Positions 18,489-26,834 of a DNA stretch of 64,000 nucleotides are shown one piece after another; the stretch's first letter is position 1, and each line of letters starts with the position of its first letter. The notes beneath the pieces were generated by a model. It was given only the letters and a program-made list of their open reading frames with translations, was not told the DNA's origin and made no database searches. The position numbers and the translations under genes were made by a program. The DNA is taken from contig CAKOYU010000003.1 of NCBI GenBank assembly GCA_934130975.1, positions 75,900 to 139,899 of the forward strand. Reading direction: 5' to 3'. The DNA comes from an uncultured Clostridia bacterium (lineage in GTDB: Bacteria; Bacillota; Clostridia; TANB77; CAG-508).

Positions 18489-18508
18489 TGTAATTGGTAG
18501 CAATTACA
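18489..18508. promoter_or_regulatory. Perfect palindromic operator candidate TGTAATTG-GTAG-CAATTACA
   Basis: Eight-base arms with a 4-base spacer in the divergent region between mobC and the plus-strand 102-residue gene, directly downstream of a TATTAT hexamer. Position suggests a repressor site. Confidence 0.5.
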
Positions 18509-18554
18509 ATCGTATTTGCTGATTACTACAACTATTTTATGGAGGTTATCTTTT

Positions 18555-18863
18555 ATGAGCAGTTCTTTAGATAGGTATAGTGGATATGATGATGAACTTG
18601 ACCTTAGTTTTTCATCCTCAAAACAATCCATCAACCCAGTCGCAAGGTGCATACAAGATTTTGTTTCAGCATTAACTGATCCTATTATAAAAATAAGAAC
18701 AATAAATGCTTTAGAAACTAAAGTTATTGTCGAAAGTAAGCATAATGCAGAAACAAAAAAAGAAGCAATAAAAAATCTTGGATTTGCTCTAAATAGTGGA
18801 CGGCTTTCACCAGAAGCCCAAATAAGAGCAATCGAAACAATTGAACGCATATTATTATCATAA
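18555..18863 (+). CDS. Unknown small helical protein, plus strand
   Basis: A 102-residue protein starting MSSSLDRYSGYDDELDLSFS at ATG 18555 after a perfect GGAGG RBS. It is rich in helix-forming residues (NPVARCIQDFVSALTDPIIK, KKEAIKNLGFALNSGRLSPE) and has no membrane segment. A longer reading from an upstream ATG lacks an RBS. The opposite-strand frame across the same DNA has no RBS and is considered a shadow. Function unknown; location beside mobC hints at transfer control. Confidence 0.6.
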   Translation: MSSSLDRYSGYDDELDLSFSSSKQSINPVARCIQDFVSALTDPIIKIRTINALETKVIVESKHNAETKKEAIKNLGFALNSGRLSPEAQIRAIETIERILLS

Positions 18864-18867
18864 ATTT

Positions 18868-18903
18868 ATTTAATGCAGGGGAATATTCTCCTGCATTATT
18901 TAA
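18868..18903. terminator. Bidirectional terminator
   Basis: AATGCAGGGGAATATTCTCC-type stem (aatgcagg / cctgcatt) between convergent genes ending at 18863 and 18900, flanked by A and T runs on both strands. Confidence 0.75.
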
Positions 18904-19613
18904 TTTCGACCTAAGAAGTTGTCATAATAACCGCCATTCTTTTTATATATTTCTGTTAGCTGCATTTTATAATCTTCCAATAACTGTAGATACTTATTTT
19001 TATATTTATTCTTTATTAGCCACTCAATAGCAGATTCGCTTATTTTTAATTCGCCGTCTTCGTATTTTCTTATGTTTTCTCCTGTAGCTTTTTCATAATC
19101 TCTTAATCCATTCTCAATTGTAATAACCGACTTATTCAAATATATTGACAATTCTTTTTTAGTCATATCATTTATTTTTAATTCAAATTTTGGATATTCA
19201 ATATTATTTTTATCAAATTGTTGTTGATACCATTGTATTCTATTTCTAAACCACACTACATCTTTATCAATCAGCTTAGACTCATAACCAGAAAAATAAA
19301 CTTCTCTTAACCAGATTACTCCTTCATATTGAATATAGTAATATCTTTTCTTTATCTTTTCACTTTGCCAACGGCAAGAAGAATGTTTTTCATTCATTAC
19401 TTGAATTGCATATCTTAAATCGGTGTGACTAATTTTCGCTCCTTTTTTTGTCTTCATCTTTCTTTTTTGGAAATCTTCAAGTATTTCTTTATAGTTCATA
19501 AATATTAGTTTTCTTATGTCTTCGCTACTCGGCACACCTATCACCAACCTATCATAATATCGTCTGTGCGGCTCTATAACGCCTTTTTGGATATTCTTAG
19601 TCTTATATGTCAC
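18900..19613 (-). CDS. Unknown ICE protein with C-terminal HTH-like region
   Basis: A 237-residue basic protein. The C-terminal third (MTKKELSIYLNKSVITIENG, then GELKISESAIEWLIKNKY) looks like a DNA-binding helix-turn-helix. Start is GTG at 19613, preceded by GGGGTGGGT. It lies directly downstream of the hairpin array at 19643-19775 and upstream of mobC, so an oriT-related role is possible but not shown. Confidence 0.55.
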   Translation of the reverse strand: MTYKTKNIQKGVIEPHRRYYDRLVIGVPSSEDIRKLIFMNYKEILEDFQKRKMKTKKGAKISHTDLRYAIQVMNEKHSSCRWQSEKIKKRYYYIQYEGVIWLREVYFSGYESKLIDKDVVWFRNRIQWYQQQFDKNNIEYPKFELKINDMTKKELSIYLNKSVITIENGLRDYEKATGENIRKYEDGELKISESAIEWLIKNKYKNKYLQLLEDYKMQLTEIYKKNGGYYDNFLGRN

Positions 19614-19642
19614 CCACCCCGACCGACCTCTTATTGATGATA

Positions 19643-19775
19643 TACCAAAGGCTCTATCAAGCCTTTGGTAAAGAACAACTTTTGTTGTTCTCGAATAATG
19701 GGTACTTACTTTTCCTACCCATTATTCGCCAGCGTGGTGTCGTGACACCTCTATGCTGTTTAGGGAAACCCTAAA
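19643..19775. other. Array of five perfect hairpins, candidate oriT region
   Basis: Five inverted repeats follow one another: 19643-19670 (11-bp arms TACCAAAGGCT), 19672-19691 (AGAACAAC-TTTT-GTTGTTCT), 19692-19728 (13-bp arms CGAATAATGGGTA), 19736-19749 (GGTGTC-GT-GACACC) and 19759-19775 (TTTAGGG-AAA-CCCTAAA). No reading frame spans the stretch. The first and third stems lack T runs on their 3' sides, so they are not ordinary terminators. The position between accessory genes and the mobC-relaxase block suits a conjugation origin; a structured RNA is the alternative. Confidence 0.55.
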
Positions 19776-19809
19776 ACCTTGCTCTACGAGGTACTTTTTT
19801 TTATTTCTT

Positions 19810-19825
19810 TTGGCAATTTTGCCAA
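19810..19825. repeat. Dispersed inverted repeat TTGGCAA-WW-TTGCCAA, copy 2
   Basis: TTGGCAATTTTGCCAA between the hairpin array and the metallopeptidase-like gene. Confidence 0.8.
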
Positions 19826-19835
19826 ATAATACATC

Positions 19836-19866
19836 ATAAAGAGTGAGTTCAATACCCACTCTTTAT
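19836..19866 (-). terminator. Intrinsic terminator after the accessory operon
   Basis: Minus-strand AAAGAGTGGG-TATTGAA-CTCACTCTTTAT just past the stop at 19875. Confidence 0.65.
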
Positions 19867-19874
19867 TTTTATAA

Positions 19875-21935
19875 TTAAATATCAATATCATAATCCATAT
19901 CAATAAAAGAGGTTTGAACAAAATCCTCATTTATATCATAGCTGTTTATATTCTCATAATCACGATTATTTTCAAAGGTAACCGCTTCCTTTGAAAATTC
20001 TTGAAACAATCCCATTTCTTTTATTTGTTCCATCATTTTGTCAAATTGCTCATTAAGCTTTTGTCGCTCTTCGCCTTCTGGATATGCAACTAAAAGTTTT
20101 CTGTCATTATTTCTGTCTACAACTTCTTGCCTATAACAATCAGCGTGTCCGCAAAGATAATCGTTTCTATCAGGTGATAGTTTATCCTTAATATAACATT
20201 GAAATGCTCTTGCAAACATTTCGATATTACTCGACCAATATCTTTTATCAGTTTTGCTATATGTATTATCAAATGCTTTAGAATCACGATAAAAGTCCGT
20301 TTCAACTCTCAATTCTTTTGTACCTATAACAACATATCTTTCTGACAAATAATACTGTTGTTGGATAAGATTATTTTTCTCATTTGACAGCAATCCTCTA
20401 CCATACATTTCTTTTCTAACTGCGGACATTTTTTCTATTATTTCATTTTTAGAATTTCCTTTTTTGTATGATAAGTATTCATCCCAAGATACTTCTTGTT
20501 TTGTGTAGTCCTCAATAATATTATCTAATATTTTCTTTTGCTCATCATTACATTTGGAATATCCCATTACATATTTTGCATAATTAACTACATCTTTTTT
20601 GTAACTGTCATACTCTTTTTGTAATATCTCTTTTGCATCTTCTTTAGACAATATTTTATATTTCATTGTGTTTACTATTGGTTCAATTATTTCGTTATTT
20701 GTTTCAGTAATAAAACCTTCTCTATTGTTTATTGCCCTACAAAGATAATGGTCTAAGGCGTGCGCCCATTCGTGTCCTAATGAGCCAGCACCTTTCATTT
20801 TAGTAAGATTGATTACTTTGCGTTCTGGTTCATAATGTGCAGCAGCTTTTGAAGCTCCTCTTGCACCATACGCAATAGACAATCTACCTTTAAAAGTAAT
20901 ATCTTCATTAGATATATTAAGAGCTTTGGCTAAATCGGCAAAGGCTTCGTATGAATAATTTAGATTAGCTTGTCTATCATTTTCGTTAAGCCAGTTACCA
21001 AATTCGCCGCCATAAAATCCAAAGACATTAAGCATATCATCACCTGTAATCTGATGAGAATTTCTGTATTCATCCCCTACTCTTTGAATATGCCTTAACT
21101 GTTTTGGTGTAAATTTTGTTTTTCTTTCTGACTTATTTTTTTCTGATTCTTGCTTTTCTTTCTCTTGTTCTTGTTTTATAATGAATTGTTTTGCAGCATC
21201 TAAACTTTCACAATTCTTGACAGAAATCACCCTATGAGCTTGTACTGCAAAATATGTATTTGGTATCCAGGAATCTATATTTAATTCGTCAGGATTATTT
21301 GGATAAACATAAGATTTTCCATATCCTCGATTTATCTCTATAACATCTCTTCCATCATAGCTCTTAGTGAATGTAACATTATCATCATATTTAAAAAATT
21401 CAAATAATGAGAGTATTTTTTCTTCATCAGAATAAAGAAATTGTTTCTTTTCAATTTCCCTATCAATGCTTTGAAAATTTCTTACTTGTGCCGCTTTAAA
21501 TAACTTGTTATTGAGGCAACGGTATGTGTTTTCTTTTGGAGTATAGTAGTATGAGTTTGAACCTTCAACATAATTATTTAACATTACATCTTTAAAATAA
21601 TTATAAATTTCATCTTCTGTAGATATATTCATTGTTTTATCTCTTATATCAGATACAAACTCTATATATCCATTTTGATACTCTTGTGTTGGTAAATATG
21701 GTTTAGTTGGAATTGCATCTCTAATTGTTTTTATGAAATAAATGATTCGTCTTGAAATTCCTTTATCATACATTTCTTGATAATTCGGTTTGATCCAAAC
21801 ATTATCTTTCTTTATGTTATTGTTCCGTTCAGCTTCATTCATTAACTCTAAGTCAGAAAGAATTAAACCTCGAGTCTTCCATAAATCTTTTCTTGCTCCA
21901 CCTATTTTGTTGCCGAAGTCTTGTATTTGTGCCAT
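19875..21935 (-). CDS. Large polyvalent-type protein with HEWAH metallopeptidase motif
   Basis: A 686-residue protein with a conserved N-terminus (AQIQDFGNKIGGARKDLWK) seen in large polyvalent proteins of Firmicutes ICEs. A charged linker lies at about 255-285. A zinc metallopeptidase-like core follows, with AYGARGASKAAAHYEPE and GSLGHEWAHALDHYL (HExxH at about 388-392). Such proteins are thought to be delivered or used during conjugation; the substrate is unknown. ATG 21935 with RBS AGGTGGTG is chosen over an in-frame GTG overlapping that RBS. It is the last gene of a nine-gene leftward operon. Confidence 0.75.
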   Translation of the reverse strand: MAQIQDFGNKIGGARKDLWKTRGLILSDLELMNEAERNNNIKKDNVWIKPNYQEMYDKGISRRIIYFIKTIRDAIPTKPYLPTQEYQNGYIEFVSDIRDKTMNISTEDEIYNYFKDVMLNNYVEGSNSYYYTPKENTYRCLNNKLFKAAQVRNFQSIDREIEKKQFLYSDEEKILSLFEFFKYDDNVTFTKSYDGRDVIEINRGYGKSYVYPNNPDELNIDSWIPNTYFAVQAHRVISVKNCESLDAAKQFIIKQEQEKEKQESEKNKSERKTKFTPKQLRHIQRVGDEYRNSHQITGDDMLNVFGFYGGEFGNWLNENDRQANLNYSYEAFADLAKALNISNEDITFKGRLSIAYGARGASKAAAHYEPERKVINLTKMKGAGSLGHEWAHALDHYLCRAINNREGFITETNNEIIEPIVNTMKYKILSKEDAKEILQKEYDSYKKDVVNYAKYVMGYSKCNDEQKKILDNIIEDYTKQEVSWDEYLSYKKGNSKNEIIEKMSAVRKEMYGRGLLSNEKNNLIQQQYYLSERYVVIGTKELRVETDFYRDSKAFDNTYSKTDKRYWSSNIEMFARAFQCYIKDKLSPDRNDYLCGHADCYRQEVVDRNNDRKLLVAYPEGEERQKLNEQFDKMMEQIKEMGLFQEFSKEAVTFENNRDYENINSYDINEDFVQTSFIDMDYDIDI

Positions 21936-21956
21936 ATTTTTCACCACCTAATTTAT

Positions 21957-22526
21957 TTAATATTCATCACATATATCAGGCTCATCATTATTTATTTCAT
22001 CAATAGAATTATCCTGTTGTTTATCAGGTTCTTTCAAAAAATTTTCTATTTCTTTAAAACCTATTGAATCACAATAATATGCCTTGTTCTCGCCATTGTT
22101 TTCTAAAACAATAACATCACTAACGCTAAGTGAATGACCTCTAAAATCTTCTGGTAAGTCTATGTTAAATTTTTCAAATAAACTCTCACAAATTTTATTT
22201 GCATCAAACGGTTCATTTATAGAATATTCACCATCATAGACTTTATCGTAATTATTTAAGTTTATTTGTGAGCTTATTGTAGAGGACAATCCCATAAATC
22301 GTATGTAGTGATTCTCTTCTGTATTTTTTAATTGATAAAGTGTATATTTTACTTTTTGAATAACCGGGCTTGCAGTATAATTAACAAATGAAAAATCATC
22401 AGAACTTAATACAATTTCTTCATTTTTCCATTTGTCTTCTATTTTCTGTTCTGCATCAGCTCTTGATTCAGCTTCGATTTCAACTTCTCTTACAAGAGTT
22501 TCTTTTATCTCAACTTTATATTTCAA
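21957..22526 (-). CDS. PcfM/DpnD-like N-terminus plus YodL-like domain, DEPDICD tail
   Basis: A 189-residue protein. Residues 1-50 (MKYKVEIKETLVREVEIEAE) resemble DpnD/PcfM-type small proteins. Residues about 85-165 (ANKICESLFEKFNIDLPEDF and RGHSLSVSDVIVL, YYCDSIGFKEIENFL) match the YodL domain of ICE and plasmid proteins. It ends in NNDEPDICDEY, a tail shared with other ICE products. No enzymatic motif is visible. Confidence 0.7.
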   Translation of the reverse strand: MKYKVEIKETLVREVEIEAESRADAEQKIEDKWKNEEIVLSSDDFSFVNYTASPVIQKVKYTLYQLKNTEENHYIRFMGLSSTISSQINLNNYDKVYDGEYSINEPFDANKICESLFEKFNIDLPEDFRGHSLSVSDVIVLENNGENKAYYCDSIGFKEIENFLKEPDKQQDNSIDEINNDEPDICDEY

Positions 22527-22541
22527 CTAACTCACCACCTC

Positions 22542-23057
22542 TTAATAATCGCCAAATATATCTGGTTCATCACGCTCTTCTTTTTCTTGTGTGTATTCAT
22601 TTTCGCCGCTTAAATATTGCCTTTGCAATTCTTTATCATTCAATGCTTCTTGATATTTATTGACAATATCCTCAGACAAATAATGATAATTTTTCTTGTT
22701 TGTTTCTTTGCTTTGTTCAATGTCATTATAAGTAGCCTGTAGAGCAATGCTTTGTTGTAATGACATATCAGATGGTTTTATGCCTAAGTCAAGACAAATA
22801 AGCGAACGCATAAAGTCCTTACCATATTCCTCTTGCAAAAACTTTAATTGTTTATAAACATTGTTGAGCATCTCCACTTGTAAATTTTGGTCTATGAATT
22901 GCTCAACTGTTTTATTTAATATATTTTCATAGTGCTTAGCAGGAACAAAGGTAGGTTCTTTTGTTGTTGGATTGATGAATGAAAATGTCATATCTTCGAT
23001 TGCCTTGCACGCTTCCTTAATCTTCATCTTTTGGAAGTCTTCAAATTGTTTTTTCAT
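22542..23057 (-). CDS. Unknown helical ICE protein with DEPDIFGDY tail
   Basis: A 171-residue, mainly helical, Gln/Glu-rich protein with no recognised domain. Its last residues, ERDEPDIFGDY, repeat the tail seen in three other ICE proteins. It is spaced about 15 bp from its neighbours within the accessory operon, with an AGGTG-type RBS. Confidence 0.65.
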   Translation of the reverse strand: MKKQFEDFQKMKIKEACKAIEDMTFSFINPTTKEPTFVPAKHYENILNKTVEQFIDQNLQVEMLNNVYKQLKFLQEEYGKDFMRSLICLDLGIKPSDMSLQQSIALQATYNDIEQSKETNKKNYHYLSEDIVNKYQEALNDKELQRQYLSGENEYTQEKEERDEPDIFGDY

Positions 23058-23070
23058 ATATTTTCACCTC

Positions 23071-23493
23071 TTAATACTCGATTTCTTCTTTTTCAACTTC
23101 GTCTGCTTCCTCTTCCACAGACAAATAATTATCATAGCCGCTCTCAATTGAGCCAGCAATAAATTTATCATCTTGCCGTAATTGTCTTTCTCTTTCGTAC
23201 ATCTCCATATATCTGTATTTGTTCAGAAATTCCTCAAAAGAAAGAAGCTGCATCCCCATACCGTTATTAAGGTCTGCAACAATATATTCATCATTTCTAT
23301 GCTTAGAAAATTCAGCTTCGTCTTCCTTTTCAAATATATCTTTACCAAATTTTCTGAGAGCTTCAATCAATTCAGCTTTTTTGCCGATAGCCAACTCATA
23401 ATTTTTATCATAAAATATTTTTTGTTCTTTATCAAAAGTGAACAGTTCCTTATGCTTAATAAGGAATGTTACATAATCATATTCTCTATCCAT
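23071..23493 (-). CDS. Unknown acidic ICE protein
   Basis: A 140-residue protein from ATG 23493 (RBS AAGGAG), starting MDREYDYVTFLIKHKEL. Highly charged with a Glu-rich C-terminus (VEEEADEVEKEEIEY). The upstream extension of the frame overlaps the previous gene and is not preferred. No family recognised. Confidence 0.6.
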   Translation of the reverse strand: MDREYDYVTFLIKHKELFTFDKEQKIFYDKNYELAIGKKAELIEALRKFGKDIFEKEDEAEFSKHRNDEYIVADLNNGMGMQLLSFEEFLNKYRYMEMYERERQLRQDDKFIAGSIESGYDNYLSVEEEADEVEKEEIEY

Positions 23494-23503
23494 ATTGTTC
23501 TCC

Positions 23504-24391
23504 TTACATTTCAATTTCGGGTTCGTTATCAATTTCTTTTGTTTCTTCTGTTTGTGAATTAACCATATTTACCTTTTCGATAAAGCCTTGTTCATCATAC
23601 AAATAAACGAGTTCATCAAAAGATAAACTGTAAAGCTCATTATCAATGAGCTTAGAAAGACTGTTATAGGCTCTTTCTGCAACCTGAACTCCATCCAGTA
23701 ATTGAATTATCTTGAACTTTTCAAGATTACAAAATACCTCAATAGTATGTTTACCATCTTCGGTTTCAGTATATGCAAGTCCTATGTGAGATAAGTCCTT
23801 ATAATCATTCTTTTTTTCGTCCTCGAATTCTTCTTTTATGTATGAGTCAATAAGTTTTAAAGCCTTATCAATCAATGTATAGCCATCAATAATGAGGTTC
23901 AAAGAGCTTATGTTTTTATATGGCGTATTGGTATTAACATTATCTGCTACAATTAGCCCTTTCCAAGTAGCGTGTGTATGGTTTATACCATTAAAATATT
24001 TTACGCCAATGCCACCATACTCTTTCCACTCGATAAGATTTTTTGTATAATCATCAAGCAGGTAATCTTTATTTGTAATCGGAGAATAATTTTCTTTTAA
24101 GTATTCAGCTTTATTTCTTCCGTATGGCACAAATATTTGATTTTCTGCTTTTAATTGTGGCAGATATTCTTTCAGCCACTCTATTTTTTCATTTTGCGCA
24201 TATTGACTTTCTGGTAATACACAGGATAACACATAAACATCATATCCTTTATCAATAATGCTATTAACTTCATCAACTACTTTTTGATTCGGCTTCAGAT
24301 TTCTGTAATAACCTTCTTCAAGTAGTTGTTCTTCATATTGTACCTCGTTCCACTTTGCGAGAGTACCATCCATATCTACGAATAATCTCAT
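23504..24391 (-). CDS. HAD-type 5'(3')-nucleotidase fused to a C-terminal accessory domain
   Basis: A 295-residue protein. Residues 1-145 form a HAD phosphatase resembling 5'(3')-deoxyribonucleotidases: nucleophile motif FVDMDGTLAKW, YVLSCVLPES, and the acidic motif YLLDDYTKNLIEW. The C-terminal half (IGLAYTETEDGKHTIEVFCN, LEKFKIIQLLDG) resembles accessory domains of polyvalent ICE proteins. It ends IDNEPEIEM, a weak version of the EPDI tail. It could adjust nucleotide pools or repair termini during transfer; this is inferred. Confidence 0.7.
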   Translation of the reverse strand: MRLFVDMDGTLAKWNEVQYEEQLLEEGYYRNLKPNQKVVDEVNSIIDKGYDVYVLSCVLPESQYAQNEKIEWLKEYLPQLKAENQIFVPYGRNKAEYLKENYSPITNKDYLLDDYTKNLIEWKEYGGIGVKYFNGINHTHATWKGLIVADNVNTNTPYKNISSLNLIIDGYTLIDKALKLIDSYIKEEFEDEKKNDYKDLSHIGLAYTETEDGKHTIEVFCNLEKFKIIQLLDGVQVAERAYNSLSKLIDNELYSLSFDELVYLYDEQGFIEKVNMVNSQTEETKEIDNEPEIEM

Positions 24392-24407
24392 CTATATCCC
24401 CTCTTTT

Positions 24408-24686
24408 TTATTCTTTTAGCTCAGCATAATCCTTTACAAAAGTATAGTCAGAATAATTGCTTGCATCTCTAATCCACATTTCATCACAAGTCGGATTCTC
24501 AAAATCTCCTATATAACTTATAATAGAAATTCGGAGTTCTTGACTTATTCCGCTTTTATCCTTATATGAAAAAATTGCAAGTGTATAATCATCATTGACA
24601 CTAAGAGTACCGCATTGACCTTCGTCTTCTTCAACTTTTTCATTACTGGTATTAGCAAGAAATATGTTGTCAAATCTTTTAATCAT
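24408..24686 (-). CDS. Unknown small ICE protein
   Basis: A 92-residue soluble protein (MIKRFDNIFLANTSNEKVEE), predicted all-beta, without recognised motifs. Its start overlaps the end of the upstream membrane protein gene by 8 bp, showing translational coupling. Confidence 0.6.
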   Translation of the reverse strand: MIKRFDNIFLANTSNEKVEEDEGQCGTLSVNDDYTLAIFSYKDKSGISQELRISIISYIGDFENPTCDEMWIRDASNYSDYTFVKDYAELKE

Positions 24687-25671
24687 AAATAATCACCCTC
24701 ATTCCGATATATATTCCATCTGCATCTTTAAGTGGTACACATTCTCCAGCTTTTCCGCTTTTTCTCAAATAATCTGTAGCCACATCTGATACATTCGCCA
24801 TTGTGTATCCATCCTCAAACAAGAAGTCCTTGCTTTTATATGATGAAGAACTGGATTTCTTTTTTTTTGCTTTTTTGGAAGTTGTAACCGTCTGCTTCTT
24901 TGCAGTTGTTGTTACCTTCTTGGTTGTTTCTGGTTGAGTAGTAGTTGTTGTTGTTGTTTGTGTTGCCTGAACCGTTGTAGGTTCTGTAGTGGATACAGGA
25001 ACAATATCACCATACGGATCTTCGATAACAGAACAAGGAACTTTACAAGTTTGTTTATTACCGTATATGTCTTCAACTGTTGCTACAATTGTATAATTGC
25101 CAACCAAATTGTTGTTGACATCATCCGCATTGAGCTGCAACTCTTTTGTTTCAGATAAATCAGTAACTTTAAATAAATATACATATTTACTCATATCAAG
25201 AGGTTCGCCAACTAACATTTCAATTGTTTCTGGCGGTTCAATAGTTGGTGCAGTAGTATCTTTTACAACAACAGCAACATCTTTTTCGTCTTCATAGTTC
25301 TTTGTAATTCCGAATATCTTAATTGTTCCTTTGTGTATCAATTTAACTTGATACTCTCCAATTGCTGTATATTCTTTATTATCCTCGTTTTTAACATTAC
25401 TGCTTATTTGAGTATTTTCAGGTGTTATAAATGAATATTTCTTTAAATCAACTAAGTTATCTAAAGCTGGTTGATAATTCTCGCCATACTCTATTGCAAC
25501 TTTTGAAGATTTTACATCCCAGTTAGCTTGTTGCAAACAATAACATATATACATTGAGCAGACTAATAGTGCTATAAAAAGAATTACAGCAATTATTATT
25601 TTTTTGTTTCTTTTTTTCTTTTGGTAAAAATGCAATAATTCAATATCTTTATTGCTCATTTTTTCACTCAT
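24679..25671 (-). CDS. Membrane-anchored Ig-like protein with Thr/Lys-rich stalk
   Basis: A 330-residue protein with one N-terminal membrane helix (KIIIAVILFIALLVCSMYIC, about 20-40). The extracellular Ig-like region starts NWDVKSSKVAIEYGENYQP and contains DTTAPTIEPP and GNYTIVATVEDIYGNK. A Thr-rich then Lys/Ser-rich stalk (about 225-290) and a short C-terminal domain follow. The Ig-like region is paralogous to that of the protein at 45826-47082. ATG 25671 has RBS AAGGAAGTGAG. Probably a cell-surface component of the conjugation apparatus or adhesion. Confidence 0.7.
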   Translation of the reverse strand: MSEKMSNKDIELLHFYQKKKRNKKIIIAVILFIALLVCSMYICYCLQQANWDVKSSKVAIEYGENYQPALDNLVDLKKYSFITPENTQISSNVKNEDNKEYTAIGEYQVKLIHKGTIKIFGITKNYEDEKDVAVVVKDTTAPTIEPPETIEMLVGEPLDMSKYVYLFKVTDLSETKELQLNADDVNNNLVGNYTIVATVEDIYGNKQTCKVPCSVIEDPYGDIVPVSTTEPTTVQATQTTTTTTTQPETTKKVTTTAKKQTVTTSKKAKKKKSSSSSYKSKDFLFEDGYTMANVSDVATDYLRKSGKAGECVPLKDADGIYIGMRVIIYD

Positions 25672-25690
25672 TGTTCTCACTTCCTTTTAT

Positions 25691-26332
25691 TTAATATCCA
25701 TCACAAATATCAGGTTCAAAGTCTTCCTTGTCAAGTTCTGGCTCAGACTCCAGTCCTTCTGAAAGTTCCGTAAGCATTTGTTTGATATTTTTTGCATCTT
25801 CTACCAATTCCGTTATTGAAGGTACATTCAATCGGTTATTATCTATATCTTTAGCATTAAGCCACATTTTGATATGTTCCTCTTCATCAAACGAATTAGT
25901 GTATTCTGCAATAGCATTTATAGCATCTTCAACCGCATTACTGCATTGAATGTTAAAGCAAAAGTTTTCACCAGCTGGAGAATGTTTTGATATTTCCCAG
26001 TCAATATCTTCGTTAAATGAGCAATCACTTATTACCCAGCCTTTGCCTTCAATATACTTCTGCAGTTCTTCTACAGATGTTATCTTAATAGCCTGCTTTT
26101 CGCTTTTTCTAAATATCTCATCTAAATCCTCATTTAACGCTTCATTAAATAGGCTGTCATAAGAATCAGATAATTCTTGCACCTTTTCCACTAACTCTGA
26201 TGTGATTTCTTGATGTGTAAGCTCACTTCTATCGGCTATCAAAAGTGCAACTTCAAATGACGAATATTGCAATTTAGAAGTTATTTCTTCTATATATTTC
26301 ATAATATCTTGAACATCTTTTAGATTTGCCAT
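25691..26332 (-). CDS. Unknown ICE protein with FEPDICDGY tail
   Basis: A 213-residue acidic, mostly helical protein starting MANLKDVQDIMKYIEEI (ATG 26332, RBS AAAGGA). No domain recognised. It ends DKEDFEPDICDGY, closely matching the tails of the proteins at 21957, 22542 and 48772. Confidence 0.6.
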   Translation of the reverse strand: MANLKDVQDIMKYIEEITSKLQYSSFEVALLIADRSELTHQEITSELVEKVQELSDSYDSLFNEALNEDLDEIFRKSEKQAIKITSVEELQKYIEGKGWVISDCSFNEDIDWEISKHSPAGENFCFNIQCSNAVEDAINAIAEYTNSFDEEEHIKMWLNAKDIDNNRLNVPSITELVEDAKNIKQMLTELSEGLESEPELDKEDFEPDICDGY

Positions 26333-26356
26333 AGCCTTAATCCTTTCCAAATAACA

Positions 26357-26542
26357 TCAGTTATTTTCAAATAATTGGTTTGCTGTTGACTCTAACTTTT
26401 CATACTGCTTTTTTAAAGTATAATAAGGTTTAAGTTCTTCATCAATCTTATTTACTTCATCTTGCAGCATCTTTATTTGTTCAACTTTTTTGGTTTTAGA
26501 TTGCTCTAATCTGTCAATCTCTCTTAATAACTTTTTTAGCAC
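26357..26542 (-). CDS. Small coiled-coil protein
   Basis: A 61-residue protein predicted almost wholly coiled coil (EIDRLEQSKTKKVEQIKMLQ and DEVNKIDEELKPYYTLKKQY). GTG 26542 with RBS AAGAAGG is chosen because an earlier in-frame start lies within the leader hairpin. First gene of the nine-gene accessory operon. Confidence 0.55.
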   Translation of the reverse strand: MLKKLLREIDRLEQSKTKKVEQIKMLQDEVNKIDEELKPYYTLKKQYEKLESTANQLFENN

Positions 26543-26565
26543 TTTTCTCACCTTCTTTCGTACGC

Positions 26566-26594
26566 AAAATAGCAAGCCTTTTAGCTCGCTATTT
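26566..26594 (-). terminator. Leader hairpin (attenuator candidate) of accessory operon
   Basis: Minus-strand AAATAGCGAGC-TAAAAG-GCTTGCTATTTT lies between promoter 26621-26648 and the first RBS. The T run is short, so termination is weaker than in the related leaders. Confidence 0.5.
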
Positions 26595-26620
26595 ACTTTA
26601 TATTAAATGCCTATAATACT

Positions 26621-26648
26621 ATATTAACTATATAATATAATAAATCAA
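26621..26648 (-). promoter_or_regulatory. Promoter of accessory operon (shared ICE promoter type)
   Basis: Minus-strand TTGATT, 16 bases, TAATAT, within ATAGTTAATATAGTATT, the core also found at 37926, 45134 and 56854. Confidence 0.65.
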
Positions 26649-26701
26649 TAATAATAATATATAATTTACAAATTGTTAATAATTATAATTATTAACAATA
26701 G

Positions 26702-26734
26702 AAAAGGACAAACAACTAATATAATTGTTTGCCC
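26702..26734 (-). terminator. Intrinsic terminator after sortase gene
   Basis: Minus-strand GGGCAAACAAT-TATATT-AGTTGTTTGTCCTTTT closes the long conjugation/surface operon that ends with the sortase. Confidence 0.8.
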
Positions 26735-26834
26735 TCTGTGTCGCTTTATTTGCTGTTTTTAACTTGTCTTGACTAACTTCATTACTTATTTATTAAGTCT
26801 TGTCATATTGTCACACAGACGATATTACGAGTAT

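Noticed and set aside
18449..18850. Minus-strand 133-residue frame opposite the 18555-18863 gene
   Set aside because: It lacks an RBS, while the plus-strand frame has GGAGG and a terminator.
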